Shown one piece after another: positions 24,213-34,870 of a stretch of 64,000 bases of DNA (the stretch's first letter is position 1; every line of letters begins with the position of its first letter). Both the position numbers and the translations under genes were made by a program. The DNA is taken from NCBI GenBank assembly GCA_907163375.1, contig CAJQUW010015612.1:336213-400212 (forward strand). The letters are read 5' to 3'. The DNA is from Prostheceraeus crozeri (taxonomy: Eukaryota > Platyhelminthes > Polycladida > Euryleptidae). The notes beneath the pieces were generated by a model. The model was not told where the DNA came from. It worked only from the letters and a program-made list of their open reading frames with translations, and made no database searches.

Positions 24213-24325
24213 TTTCCATCTGAAAAACAGAAAACAAGTTATGAGGTACTACGCATTAGTAAAAGTTAGTAGTAGAGTCTGAGCAGAATCAGGTTGACCT
24301 TAATTTTTAAAGGTAAGTGATGCAA

Positions 24326-24400
24326 AGTGGCACAGCTGTGAGGCTAAGGCGCAAATGAATAAGGAACCCAATGACGTAGGTTCGATTCGCAGTATTTTTC
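24326..24400 (+). repeat. tRNA-like stretch inside the Chapaev-like element
   Basis: An A-box-like TGGCACAGCTGTGAGGC near 24328-24344 and a B-box GGTTCGATTCG at 24379-24389 are at tRNA-like spacing. The arms do not fold into a convincing cloverleaf. It is probably the head of a SINE or decayed tRNA, perhaps related to the SINE at 5116. Confidence 0.4.
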
Positions 24401-25050
24401 ATTTTATTTCTCAGTAATTATCAGACAAATTTTGCTTTAATGATGAAATCGAATATCTGAAGGAAGCAACCATGTAAATTGCCTACACATATTATTAATT
24501 TCTCAATATTAAATCTCCATTTGATAGGTAAGCTTAGTAAAAACCACACCTGCTAATTCATAGTTATGTGTGAGATTGGTTTACTAATTAGTTCGTTATC
24601 AAACATTGTCCTTAAATATCTCGCAATCCCCATTAGCCTATGCTTGCACATACATGTATTTTCCGACATATTTGTGAAAATCTTATGTACTCACCGATTG
24701 CTGAGAGCTGTCAGATTCTGATCAATAAAACTTTCAGAAAGATTTCAAGATAATAAAAGAGCTTGTCGTGAAAAGCTGAAGTAGTTTCACTCGTTCGAAT
24801 TTAAATAGTTAAGCATTTAAACAAAACATCGTCAAAAAACAGTTTTCATAAAAAAGACGAAGTATACATGTATATTAGCTTACATTGTTTCGAAAAACTG
24901 AACTGCTAGCTAGATAACACTGACATTACAGTGTAGTAGCTACTTCTCCAGAGTGATGGCGTAAACACGTAGAGAAATGTCTGATATAGCATAAAATTAA
25001 CTTAAAAAATTTGTGCTGAAATAAGTTTCGAAGTTATCTCAATGAATCCT

Positions 25051-25727
25051 AATTTGAAAATCTGTCGCCATAATTGCTCTAAAATTCTTCGTCTCAACAA
25101 GACGAATCGATTGATATATCATTTGACATGTTTATTTAACATACATGGCAAGTTATTGCCTATAAGATGCTAATATATTAAACGCAATTGCTAGAATTTG
25201 CCGTCCTTTTCACATGACATACTCATTTTAAAAGTGTTGCTGCTAATGAAGATATCGATCAATTTTGATGAAACTACCACTAAAACGATGCAAATGATGT
25301 AATCTTCACAATGACATCAAGCAGAAGTTTGTACAATTTTTCAAAATTACCTGACAGTGACTGACACATACTACTTACTACTAAGAAGTAGTACTTTTGG
25401 CACATACTATAGCACTATTCATGCGGATATCGATGGAATTTCTTAAAACTAGTCTCAAATTGTAGCCCTGATCTCTGTCTATCGAGTGACCATAGATTTG
25501 TACTTGTACATTTTTTTCTTACTCGCATGGATTGATAAGAGTGTCACTATCCGATCAGCAAATTTTATAAGTAGTATATTTACATTTTTTAACTTTGCAA
25601 GAAAAGATGCCGATGAAAGATTTTGAAATTTACATTTCCTGAAAGGGTTGATAATTGTCTATCCAAAAGTGTCAACAGATTGCTTGTACATTTTTTTTTC
25701 AAAAGATGACCCTATCGTCCCACCGTG
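25051..25727 (-). repeat. Right 677-bp terminal inverted repeat of the Chapaev-like element
   Basis: Reverse complement of 20883-21559. It ends CCCACCGTG immediately before the CCGA target duplication. Confidence 0.9.
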
Positions 25728-25932
25728 CCGATATCTTTAATAGCTGCTAAACCAAGTGAACACTTTTATGCAACTGTTAGTTTATGAGCTCATAAAATTT
25801 TAGTAGCTCCTAAGATTTTATCAGTGAATGCTTAGTAGCTGCTAAATTTAGCAGCTGATAAAATTCTTTATGCAACCGACAATCTTTTACTAGCTATTAT
25901 TATTAACTACTAAACTTTTATGCAATAGACCC

Positions 25933-26107
25933 CTGATGCTTACCGGGAAGGTGGAGGGGCGAAGAGCTCGTGGTCGACAGCGTGTGACTTATCTTGGATG
26001 GCTGTCACGTGTTACGGTCAGAACGGCGCTCGACATCATCCGGAAGTGTATGAAGAGACAAGAACATTTGATTGTCGCCGACGTCAGACTCTGACAGGGC
26101 ACCTCTA
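25933..26107 (+). mobile_element. LINE reverse-transcriptase remnant, 3' piece
   Basis: Resumes exactly where 17422 left off, with MLTGKVEGRRARGRQRVTY and then LGWLSRVTVRTALDIIRKCM, ending in a stop at about 26096. This is the usual C-terminal tail of the same non-LTR family (GKIEGRRSRGRQR in relatives). A short 3' untranslated tail follows; its end is not sharply defined. Confidence 0.85.
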
Positions 26108-26129
26108 ATGATTAATATAAGTAGTATGA

Positions 26130-26400
26130 AACGAAGCCCATCGAATTTCTCATTCAACAAACATTCAATCTCCAAGGCTGTCATGAAAATCTGTGAAATA
26201 CCATCATTCCTTTTTGCATTACAATCATGATCACTCAATTCCGTTGTAATTTCTGCAAAACTGCTAAAATTTGCATATCCAATATTTGGTGACAATACCA
26301 CTTGCATCTCCCTTGAGTTCATCTAATAAAATCGAAAGTGTATACACATTGGAGATTTAATAAATGCGGAGTTACCACTCTACCTAATATAACTACTCCA
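26130..26400. repeat. Dispersed repeat F4 copy
   Basis: Follows 45120-45310 with moderate similarity (shared aatcatgatca, aatttctgcaaaactg and gagttcat). A shorter piece recurs at 27005-27110 (taataaaatcgaaactgtatacaca). On the evidence of 45 kb, F4 and F5 are adjacent parts of one longer repeat. Confidence 0.55.
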
Positions 26401-26450
26401 TGGGCTTACCTGAACCTATTTTTAGTAATCATTGTTGCATCAATTATCAA

Positions 26451-26678
26451 TCATTTTGGATGAAAGTTTAACAAATGTCGCTTTAAGTTGGATGCATGCG
26501 ACTCGGCACCTCCCATATTGTTGATGTGTGCTTGACACGGTTTTTCTCCAGACTCTACCAGGCAGGAAAATTCCCCATACTTCTCCAGAAAAATTATGAG
26601 TACACTTTCGATTTTAATATGCACTTTAGACGAGCCATCACACACGATTAACGTGAAGGTAAGAGGTAATGTTCTCAA
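26451..26678 (-). pseudogene. BED-type zinc finger fragment
   Basis: The 75-codon frame ends ESHASNLKRHLLNFHPK, the classic C-terminal half of a BED zinc finger (SNLKRHL..HP). The usual Cys-x2-Cys is degraded to CQAH. BED fingers of this form start many hAT and other DNA transposases. No catalytic region follows, so I take it as a transposon scrap, with a low chance of a small host exon. Confidence 0.4.
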
Positions 26679-27243
26679 ACAAACTAGTGTTTCATTTTTG
26701 TCTCTGATGTGACCTTTGGTGCGTAAGTGTGATCGAGGCTAGGAAGGCTTGTCTTCTCTACTAAATAACCGAGTGAAAAGACAATCCTTTTTCACTATCA
26801 CGGTTCATTCCCTCAACTATTGCAAGCTTTGCATGCACTGCTGTCTCTGTACTTTCGTTTGACGGAGAAAGTTGACATCAAGACAGTGACAGCTATGCAC
26901 GACGATAAATGATTTGTTTGTATTATATTTCGGGTTAAGCTATAGGCCGGAGTTCGGAGTCTTATCATTTGATAGGACTCCGACTCCGCATCCCTGGTCT
27001 CAACCCGAGCTCATTTAATAAAATCGAAACTGTATACACATTTGGGATTTAATTAACTCTGAATTGCTACTCTATCTAATTTACTTACCCTATGATGTTC
27101 ATGCTTGATAGTTAAATGAAATTCACCGACGAGGGGTTGTTTCATTTATCAGATAAAGTGCTTATATTGATGTTGTCATGTCACAAAGCATTTGTATGTA
27201 ATACAACATGTTATTGTCTTTTCAGAGTCATCTAATACAATAA
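26679..27243. other. Region upstream of the CUB gene's first coding exon
   Basis: It contains the F4 piece at 27005-27110. Just before the start codon lies a pyrimidine stretch followed by CAG (attgtcttttcag, ending about 27224), a candidate 3' splice site of a 5' untranslated intron. No TATA box is obvious. Confidence 0.4.
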
Positions 27244-27310
27244 ATGAGTGGTAGACGCCCACTCGTGCTATTAATAGCACTGATTCTGGCACTTGTCTAC
27301 GCGGGGAGTG
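27244..27310 (+). CDS. CUB-domain gene, first coding exon (signal peptide)
   Basis: ATG at 27244 encodes MSGRRPLVLLIALILALVYA: a short basic start and a long hydrophobic run, a textbook signal peptide with likely cleavage after the YA/GS region. The frame runs into a consensus donor (gtaagt) at 27311 and leaves one base of the next codon (phase 1). This fits the phase-1 acceptors of all four CUB exons downstream, so the product would be secreted or the ectodomain of a membrane protein. The first downstream exon lies 5.5 kb away; I saw no better intermediate exon. Confidence 0.75.
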
Positions 27311-28489
27311 GTAAGTTTCAGTTACTACATTTCTTCTAATCTAACCCTATGGTTCTATTTTGCTTTGACTCTTCTCACCCTGGTTCTATTGGAGGCGTGC
27401 AGTGCATTAAATCATCAGAAAAGTATTTCATCTTATAGCCTACATTATTTTTCGAATTTTTGGGTAAAAAATATTAAGATATATGAGAAACAGTGCGACC
27501 ACCTTCTAATACTCAATTTTTGAAGAATGGATGAATTTTGACGTACAGATTCTACATATTTCCGTTACTGATAAAACGAATATAAGCCCAAAAGTTGATT
27601 AGCATTCTTTACATTCATAATACAGTCGTATTCAGCATGTTTACCCCTTTCACACTAGCAATCATAGCCTTTCAAGTGATAATTACAAAGCGACAAGTGC
27701 TTTGACTGGTTGCGAATGAAAATTGATCATAAGTTATGTTGTTCATAATCATTTTATACCGGTACTGATACTCACTCCTTAGGACTGGTTGTTCAGTATG
27801 TTAACTTTGTCTTCTTGACAGTTTGATTGTTCTTTGACCATGGATTCAATTGATATCAAAATTGATACTGCTGCCAACCCGATGAATAGTAGTAGCCTAG
27901 AATTTGATAATGTTTGAATCGGAATCATAATCAAGGTGATCCTGTGTATTTGGAGGAGATGTAGCAAAAGTAGGCTACTCGGAACAATTGTACTACTTCA
28001 CCTGAAAATTATTTGGTAAATACATATATGCGAATTAATTGGTATATAGTATATACCAATTATACAACCAATTGTGCATAATTGGTATGTACGTGTATAC
28101 AATATGCCAATTATAGTATATATTGCATATATTATACACTAATTGCCGAAACCTATTACAATCTATATTATTTCTATTACATGTACTTCTTTATGAGAAA
28201 ATGTAACAGTAAAACACCTCTGTGACTTCAGTCATAACCTCCTGTGTTCTGCTTCGTGATGAAGTGTAGTCTCGGTCTCCATCATTTTTGCCATAGGCTT
28301 AATTGCATTTTTAAGCAATATAATTTACATGAGCCAAACGTTTTGTTCATGCCTTCTTTGCAAATGGAAACCGAAAAAATACCTAAGCTTCAGATGTTTT
28401 CAGATATTCGAAGTTTATAGTGAAATATCAAACAATGAATTACACTACAACAAAAATGCTAAACGCAACAAGAGGCACCCGTAGTCATA
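27311..28489. other. Intron 1, first part, with AT-rich palindromes
   Basis: No gene. 28035-28150 is made of overlapping AT-rich palindromes built from ttggtata and taccaatta; similar taccaattat motifs recur at 29280-29390. Confidence 0.5.
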
Positions 28490-29060
28490 GAGTAGGGATA
28501 TATAGGTAGAGTGTCGACTCAAAAAAGTATCTGTATACATTAAAACTTTTTATATGAAAAGATTCAGTTTTTTGCGGAGATAACGTTTCCGTGGTCCAAA
28601 AAATTATTTGAGCACTTTCGAAAAAAAGTCAAAAATTGCCAATTTATATACTACCGAGATGACTCTCCTAACTAAGTAGTATGAAACATGTTGGATATCA
28701 AAAGGAATGAATATTTGATAATAAGCATCGTAACTAAGCGGAAATCAAGCTGATTATCAATGGAATTTCATGAATTGTATTACAATGAAAGTCTTTATGA
28801 AAAAGTCGCAATATTATTCGTGCTTTATTGGCTGAAATTTCAAGCTTTTAATTCAATTTTTCCCGGCATGATTTTATGATTCACTAAATTCATGTTTCAT
28901 TTCTTGAATCTGAATGGTGATGTGGACCCAAATACATCTTTCAAAGGTGACTGAAATCATTGTCTTTGATTCTGATATTTTGCTGTACCAGTGGCAAGTT
29001 GTCAGTGATATGATCTTGCTTAAGAAGATTCTCTTGAGGTTGAGCATGAAAGCAATATAG
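28490..29060. repeat. Dispersed repeat F5 copy
   Basis: Shares long stretches with 31870-32840 (gtagagtgtcgactcaaaaaa, aagattcagttttttgcgga) and with 44555-45060 (gattatca.aggaatttcatgaa, ggctgaaatttcaagctt). Similarity is moderate, so the copies are old. No coding content is recognised. Confidence 0.65.
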
Positions 29061-29611
29061 CAGATCCTCGAGTTGCTAATTTTGGTATTTTTTATATTTC
29101 CTTAGTGCCCGTATGGTCATTAATAAGCTCGTCTACATCACATAATCTACATTCAAATAAATGTCTATGTGGAAAATATTTCAACAATACTTTCTGTATC
29201 AAATTTTTCACACACCGATCAGGAGATCGGTAACGAAAAACAAATTTTAGATCCTACAACAAATTATATTTGGTATATTTCCATAATTGGTACCTATGAA
29301 GAGTGTATGCAGGTTTACCAATATACCAATTATATTTGCAAAATGTACCGATTATTTTTGTACAATGTACCAATTATAAGTTTAGAGTGTTGTACAGCAG
29401 TTGCATTGAAGGCCCGGGTTCTATTTCATTTAAGCTATTCTTTATACCCGGGTTCTATCATAGACGCAGGTTTTACCTGAAGTGAATTTCAGTCGTATGT
29501 TTGAATATTGGATTATGGTACATTTGATGTATTCTGGCCATTTAGTTTTTGGTTTTTGTGCTATCTGACCGAGTTCATTTGACCTTGTCCTTCTGGTACA
29601 AGATGCTCCTA

Positions 29612-29648
<37 letters not shown>

Positions 29649-30394
29649 TTTTGTGTTTCACAGCTATCATAGTTATTAGTCATTTCTTATTTTTCATTTA
29701 GTGCAAAAATTTCCTTTAAAAATTTCTTTTAAAAATGTCAAGAAGTTTAAAGTTATTATATAGGTATAAGTAAAATTTGTTTTCCGAATGGTCAACTAGA
29801 AAGGTGAATAGGAAGGGAAACAGGAGGAATAAAGGTCAGCAAAACCTAATGCATTGAGAACAAAATAAACAGAATATGTTTAAAGTGTCCATTGTGACAA
29901 ATGACATCCCGCTATGAGCACCAGAAACATCTGAATTGATCTCTTGTTTTGTAATTGATCAATTGAAGGGAATCATAGTAATCACTTTCAGCTGCTGTAA
30001 AAAAATTAAACCCCTAATTAATTATATTAATACGATAATACTCGTATATAAATATAATAGGTCTACATATATTTAATAGCAATAGATATAGTAATTAATC
30101 CTCGATATTAACCAAATTTTAAAATAGTCTATTTGCTTTGCAAAAATTCTACCATTTATTAATGGAATTATATTAACCATTTATTACATTCTTCACAGTG
30201 GTGAAACATGCTTATTCCCCGTCAAATCGGAAGAAACTTTGATGTTAAGTAAACTAGTGAGGAAACAAATCTTACGTTAGGAAGTGATGACATACCTATA
30301 AAGAGGAATTGCTAACTCAATCCAATAATGCACATCTTCAAAATCGATGGATAAACCAACATTGAAAGGTCAGTCCTCAAAGTGAGGTCACTCT
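29061..30394. other. Intron sequence with a TA microsatellite
   Basis: No gene. The TA run is at 29611-29644. Short repeats of ACCAATTATA are at 29280-29390. Confidence 0.5.
29611..29644. repeat. (TA)n microsatellite
   Basis: About 34 bases of alternating T and A with one interrupting G. Confidence 0.9.
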
Positions 30395-30790
30395 TTGAAA
30401 AAATTCTCAAAAATGCATGAGCCATCTCGACTCAAACGTGTCAATGACACCTGAAATCTCCAAGCGTCTGACAAGCTGTTATGCAGCACTACGGCGGATA
30501 CGATCCACCAAACGTTCGATCACGAGACCTGCAATGCTATCTCTGATCACCTCCTTGGTTCATTCCCGACTTGACTACTGCTCATCGATCCTGTTCGGCC
30601 TCCCCATCTGTGCCAAACGACGACTTCAATCCGTACTGAATGTTGCCACCTGACTCTTCTGTAATGTAGTGACATTTGATGATATCACTCCTCTCCTTCG
30701 AGACTTTTACACTGGCTTCGCTTCCCTCAAAGAATTGACTACCGGCTAGCTCTCTTGGTGTTCCGTTGCCTCAGCGGGACTGCACCAATC
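30395..30790 (+). mobile_element. L2/CR1-type LINE reverse-transcriptase fragment
   Basis: The frame from about 30417 reads LDSNVSMTPEISKRLTSCYA and SLVHSRLDYCSSILFGLP, typical of the C-terminal part of CR1/L2-clade reverse transcriptases. After one frame change it continues LHWL, then RIDYRLALLVFRCLSGTAP, the family's LHWLP region. It is truncated at both ends. The 3' side is cut at 30791-30792 (TA) by a Tc1-type terminus. Confidence 0.75.
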
Positions 30791-30792
30791 TA

Positions 30793-31126
30793 CAGTGCGC
30801 GACAAAATAATGGAAACCCCGACGAATTTCCTATATTTTTGCATATTAATGAAAGATAAACTATTATTCAGAGTAGGTTTATATTACAACATTCAAAAAG
30901 GCTCAGTATTACTTCAGGACCATTAAGAATCATTTGAAGCTGTTAATATTCTGTTTGACCACCATTTTGATTTATAACCAGTTCAATACGCCTAGGCATG
31001 GAGAGAATCAATTTCTGGCATATTTAAGTAAGTTCGTCATCGTTACTCCAAATTTTCAAAAAGTTTGAAGTCAGTTCTTGTTTTGATAAACATTTCTGAA
31101 TTCTCAGACGCTGTTTTGCTAATATT
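30793..31126 (-). mobile_element. Tc1/mariner element, terminal fragment
   Basis: Begins at a TA dinucleotide with CAGTGCGCGACAAAATAATGG, a Tc1-type inverted-repeat terminus. On the minus strand it ends the transposase with LSMPRRIELVINQNGGQTEY and a stop at 30945-30943; the upstream codons are decayed. It is not the same family as the Tc1 element at 42.8 kb. The other end is missing, replaced by the 158-bp repeat. Confidence 0.75.
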
Positions 31127-31284
31127 AAAATATCCTAGTGCACTGATTCGATAGACCTAATTCACAATGATTGCATAATACATCATAGTTTAAACAATCT
31201 AACATTTAGTGCCATATTCCATACCCATGAAAGCAGTTCAAAGTTCATGCAACACTATTTTGACATATTGAGCGGTTTCAGAAT
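31127..31284. repeat. 158-bp repeat, copy 1
   Basis: Nearly identical to 34113-34270 in the same orientation (both aaaatatcctagtgcactga to tgagcggtttcagaat). The second copy abuts the acceptor of the piggyBac-like exon, so this one may be a stray piece of that element's intron. Confidence 0.85.
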
Positions 31285-31868
31285 GACGTAGGCTTTCCAT
31301 AGGGCGTATATGGTTTCATATGGTATGTCTTATATGGTGTTACATATTTAAACATTGAACCACAACTTCAATAAGAAGATAACTTATGTACCAGAGGTCT
31401 GCAGTCATCTGAAACTTGCCATCAAAACGACACGAACTCGAAATCCAAACGGTATACGACAAGCACTAAAAACGAAATTTATCTTGCGAGTAATTCATTA
31501 TAAATGTAATTTTCAATACAAGCCTTTTTTAATTGGAGCATATTACACCAGCTGAAAGAGATGACCAAGAAATATGAATTAGATTAAAAAGTCAGTGATT
31601 ACTGTCAAATGACTGTAATGGCGAAATGTAATGTCAAATGGCGATGTAATAAAAAGATGCTTATCAAACTGCTCTGAACGCAAAGTGCACTGTTTATTGC
31701 TTAAGACAAACTCCGTTGTTAAAAATGCACGTCGCTTGTAAAGGAAGTGACTGGGTTCACAACAATGGTGTGCACCAGGCGCGCAATGCCCTACTTAAAT
31801 TCAGGTAATGGGCTAGCTTGGCCATCCACCAGAATGAGGGTCCGCACAGGAGACGGTTCATAGAGTAA
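31285..31868. other. Intron sequence, nothing recognised
   Basis: No exon or known element seen. Confidence 0.45.
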
Positions 31869-31869
31869 G

Positions 31870-32840
31870 TATATAGTAGGTAGAGTGTCGACTCAAAAAA
31901 TGTCAGCACACAATGAAAATATTTATATCAAAAGATTCAGTTTTTTGCGGAGATTGCGTTCCTGCATTCCAAAAATATATTTAATCAATTTTTTAGAACC
32001 TAAATTTTTTCATGTGCTAGGGATTTGGTACCTTTATGCAAGTCACAGAATTAGATTCATCTGCGCGCGCTTCGGTTTCCTAGAAAGCAAGAGTTATATG
32101 TAGCCTTAGTATCGAAATGGCACATCACAGAATTATGCAACTTGCTCCTTCTCGAATGGAGAATTCGTGTATCGCTTGCTGTTGGAAATGGCAAGCAATA
32201 AGCTGTCAGCAGAGGACACCACAGCCAGTGAGAGAGGCGTGCGTGCTGTGATATCACTTCGCACACACCGAAACACACATCGATGCCTGGCTTCGATTCA
32301 GTGTATGCACTACAGTGAGCAATGCCGAGGAGAGGATGTGAAATCATCAAGTGAACTAATTTTCGTACGCCTGCCACTTTTTTTTAATAATGATCGGAAG
32401 GGCCAACATTATGTAGAATACTTGTGCGCAATGATCTGAATTCTTCGAATCTGAAGGAATTTTGGCAATCGGAGCACTTTGCTGGAACTTACATTAATCC
32501 GCAAGCGACGTACGACTTTTTTCCTATCTCTGTAAGGTATAAAGAATTCTTTTTTCCCCACTTGATAGGTTCCTCTATGTGCCGTCAATTTCGAATTAAT
32601 CACACTTCTAGCAGATAATAATTAATCACACAAAACGAAGCAGATAAACAAAATGTTTAATTCTGTGATGCAAGTAGCATGAAACTTGTAGGATACTAAA
32701 ATGAATGAGAATTTGCTAACAGGTGTCTTAATTAAGCGGAAAATGAGTTGATTATCAAGGAAAATTCATGAACCGCATTATAATACTTGTCTTCAATGTT
32801 AAAATCTGATTGTGCTTTTTTGCAGAAATTTCAAGTTTGT
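31870..32840. repeat. Dispersed repeat F5 copy, interrupted by a TIR element
   Basis: F5 sequence runs from about 31870 to 32035, is split by the element at 32044-32667, and resumes at 32676 with agcatgaaacttgtaggata and taattaagcgg, as in 28.7 and 44.7 kb. It ends just before the acceptor of the first CUB exon. Confidence 0.65.
32044..32667. mobile_element. Non-autonomous TIR element, CACAGAATTA family, 624 bp
   Basis: Ends CACAGAATTAG and TTTAATTCTGTG, with a perfect 8-bp target duplication ATGCAAGT at 32036-32043 and 32668-32675. This is an independent insertion (into repeat F5), which proves that the family is mobile and defines its ends. Confidence 0.9.
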
Positions 32841-32863
32841 CATCTGTGAACTCTTTCTTTCAG

Positions 32864-33235
32864 CATGCAATCAAAACATCAACTTGGATCACTCTAGACC
32901 AGTTGTGAATTTAACTTCACCCGGATATCCGAGTAATTATTCCTCAAACAGCAATTGCAACTATACGATTCAGATCCCGGCAGGATCAATTCTCCAGATC
33001 ACTGCTCTCAGTCTTGATATTGAACTGTCTGGTCAATGCGCAAACGATTATCTGCTTATCACTCCTGCGGGGTATTTGAAAAGCGCTGCTTCAAAGAAAT
33101 GTGGATCGATGTTTAATCAAAGCATCTACAATTCAACAATTGGACAACCCAGTGCTCACATTCAATTCACATCAAATGGGAATATTGAAGGAAAAGGATT
33201 CAGTCTGCTATTAAGATTAAGGCGGTACAGTGAAT
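32864..33235 (+). CDS. CUB-domain exon 1
   Basis: Acceptor tttctttcag at 32863; donor gtaagt at 33236; phase 1 at both ends; 372 bases, so it can be skipped or duplicated without a shift. It encodes one CUB domain: ACNQNINLDHSRPVVNLTSP at the start, GYPSNYSSNSNCNYTIQIPA, the third cysteine in GQCANDYLLITPAG, the fourth in SKKCGSM, and the terminal strand GKGFSLLLRLRRY. All four canonical cysteines are present. There are several N-glycosylation sequons (NLT, NYS, NYT, NST). It joins in frame to the signal-peptide exon and to the exon at 41963. CUB domains are extracellular beta-sandwiches for protein or calcium-dependent binding; the ligand cannot be told. Confidence 0.9.
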
Positions 33236-33934
33236 GTAAGTTACTCAAAACAGTAGGACTGGGTGAACATTCCGGCATAAAAATCTGGATTATTTGAATC
33301 GTGAATTGGATTTCGAATCTTTTTAGGAAATATGAAATCCGAAGGCTCTAATGAATCATACGCAGATGCTTTAACTCAATCGCCTTTGCTGAAGAACCTT
33401 TTATTCAATCAAATATGTCATTTAATTATTTATTGATAACTTTGTACGACACTATTAGCTTCACTGAGGAATAATCGATGTATGGCATCTGGGCCGTAAG
33501 AGTTTTTGTCAGTGTATAGCATATTTACACCATGCAGCGGCTCATGCGCTTCATAGAAACTGAGTGCAAGTCCTCGTAAGAATCTGTGTGGGATACCACT
33601 TCGGAAACGTAGGAATTGCAAGGAAGAAACGTAAGATGCATAATATATCAAAGTCTTTAGTCATTCCAGGAAATTCAGATTTACTTTGTAACTTATCAGG
33701 TATGCTAAGCTTAAAGCCACTGGGTTTATGGAATTCTTTAAACTGCAATGGAATATTTCATCTCAAAATTGCCTCACCTGCCATACATGTCATACCTGTC
33801 ATACATAATTCATGTCATCGCATAAAGGTGCGTTTACACAATGTAAACCCTTAAGTCTCTTTGCTTTGGCTTGATTTATTTTCCAATTTTCGGGACAAGA
33901 GCGCTTGTGACGATACTTGCTACTTAATTTTAAT
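33236..33934. other. Intron sequence
   Basis: No exon recognised; two medium frames near 33430-33850 have no resemblance to known families. Confidence 0.4.
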
Positions 33935-34107
33935 TTAATCTGCACATTTTGTATTAATATTCATCAAAGGAATGTTTTCCTTATAATTGTCAGTTTCCCA
34001 TTCACATTCTTCAAGTGCACGTTCTTCCGTGTTGACAGCATGAGGGTCCATCGGAGTTGACTCGTTTGAAGTAAGGATGGATATTTCCACATCCTCAATA
34101 TCCGAAC
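33935..34107 (-). CDS. piggyBac-like N-terminus, exon 2
   Basis: Minus strand. The acceptor ttttttcag (34116-34108) is followed by codons that complete G and read SDIEDVEISILTSNESTPMD, then ALEECEWETDNYKENIP, ending at TAA (33937-33935). The acidic SDIED segment is typical just after the N-terminal helix of piggyBac-derived (PGBD) proteins. No transposase core follows, so this is either a truncated element or a coding scrap with a premature end. Joined to 34813-34870 it would give about 76 residues. Confidence 0.5.
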
Positions 34108-34112
34108 CTGAA

Positions 34113-34270
34113 AAAATATCCTAGTGCACTGATTCGATAGACCTAATTCACAATGATTGCATAATATATTATAGTTTAGAGAATCTAACATCTAGTGCCA
34201 TATTCCATACCCATGAAAGCAGTTCAAAGTTCATACAACACTATTTTGACATATTGAGCGGTTTCAGAAT
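34113..34270. repeat. 158-bp repeat, copy 2
   Basis: See 31127-31284. In minus-strand sense this copy ends at the polypyrimidine tract of the piggyBac-like exon 2. Confidence 0.85.
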
Positions 34271-34812
34271 CACATATAGGATCAAATTTGCTTTAGATGT
34301 TTGTAATTATATTAAGTGACATAAGGTAACATAAATTAAGACAACATATAAAAGTGAAAACGAAATTTTACTAATGATCTATAGATACTCTAACGATAGT
34401 GTTTCCCAGCAATGGGGTCATTATTATAATTTTCTTTCAAGGAGACAGGTAGAAATTAAACTAGTCTATCTGTGCTTGTCCACGTACATCACATTTAGTA
34501 ATGCCAAGAATTCAATTGTGTGGCAAATGTTGTACAAACCCACTCACTGTCATCCTACTATGAAGAAAAAGGCAATATATATTTGCCAAACAATGGCGAG
34601 GCTAGACAAATTCATCTTTTTCAAATCATTGTCTGAAATGACTGATTAATGAACACTCATTTTGTCTCCAACAGTTTAGGATAGGCGAAAGTCTAAAGCC
34701 TACGGATTCAATCATGGTAAATAGAAACTACAAAAATATTGCTAAAGTAGTCTATTTGCATTTTTATTTTAATATAAACTATCCGTAGACACATTAACAT
34801 CACTCAACTTAC

Positions 34813-34870
34813 CCTGCGTTATTAGTTCCGCCGCCTGTTCAATTCTGTACTTGGCCTTTCTTCTCGGCAT
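34813..34870 (-). CDS. piggyBac-like N-terminus, exon 1
   Basis: ATG at 34870 reads MPRRKAKYRIEQAAELITQ and runs into a consensus donor (gtaagt, 34812-34807) in phase 1. That matches the phase of the acceptor at 34108. The basic start followed by a YRIEQAAELI-like helix resembles the start of many PGBD proteins (..SVEEALELI..). The 0.7-kb intron contains the 158-bp repeat. Splice signals and phase agreement are the main support; family membership is tentative. Confidence 0.5.

Larger units (their letters stand above)
20883..25727. mobile_element. Chapaev-like (RAG1-related) DNA transposon, 4,845 bp
   Basis: The termini are exact inverted repeats starting CACGGTGGGACGATAGGGTC, and inverted arms of 677 bp (20883-21559 and 25051-25727) are almost identical. 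The target duplication is 4 bp, CCGA (20879-20882 and 25728-25731), as known for Chapaev elements; Transib elements give 5 bp. Inside is one minus-strand transposase gene (22184-24212). The element lies within the outer Harbinger, next to its transposase 5' end. The near-identical arms and single coding lesion point to recent activity. Confidence 0.85.
17423..25932. mobile_element. Outer Harbinger element, with two further elements inside
   Basis: Left terminus GAGTCTATTGCACAAAAGTT; right terminus AACTTTTATGCAATAGACCC, an inverted repeat of about 20 bases with few mismatches. The 3-bp target duplication CTG (17420-17422 and 25933-25935) matches the CWG/TWA preference of PIF/Harbinger elements. 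Removing it restores a continuous LINE reading (EHL then MLTGK). Without the inner Harbinger and the Chapaev-like element it is only about 1.24 kb, and its transposase lacks the C-terminal third, so it was probably a deletion derivative. Its ends are rich in AGTAGCTGCTAA-like motifs. Confidence 0.85.

Noticed and set aside
30417-30653. Stand-alone small gene
   Set aside because: It is a segment of an L2/CR1-type reverse transcriptase, truncated on both sides.
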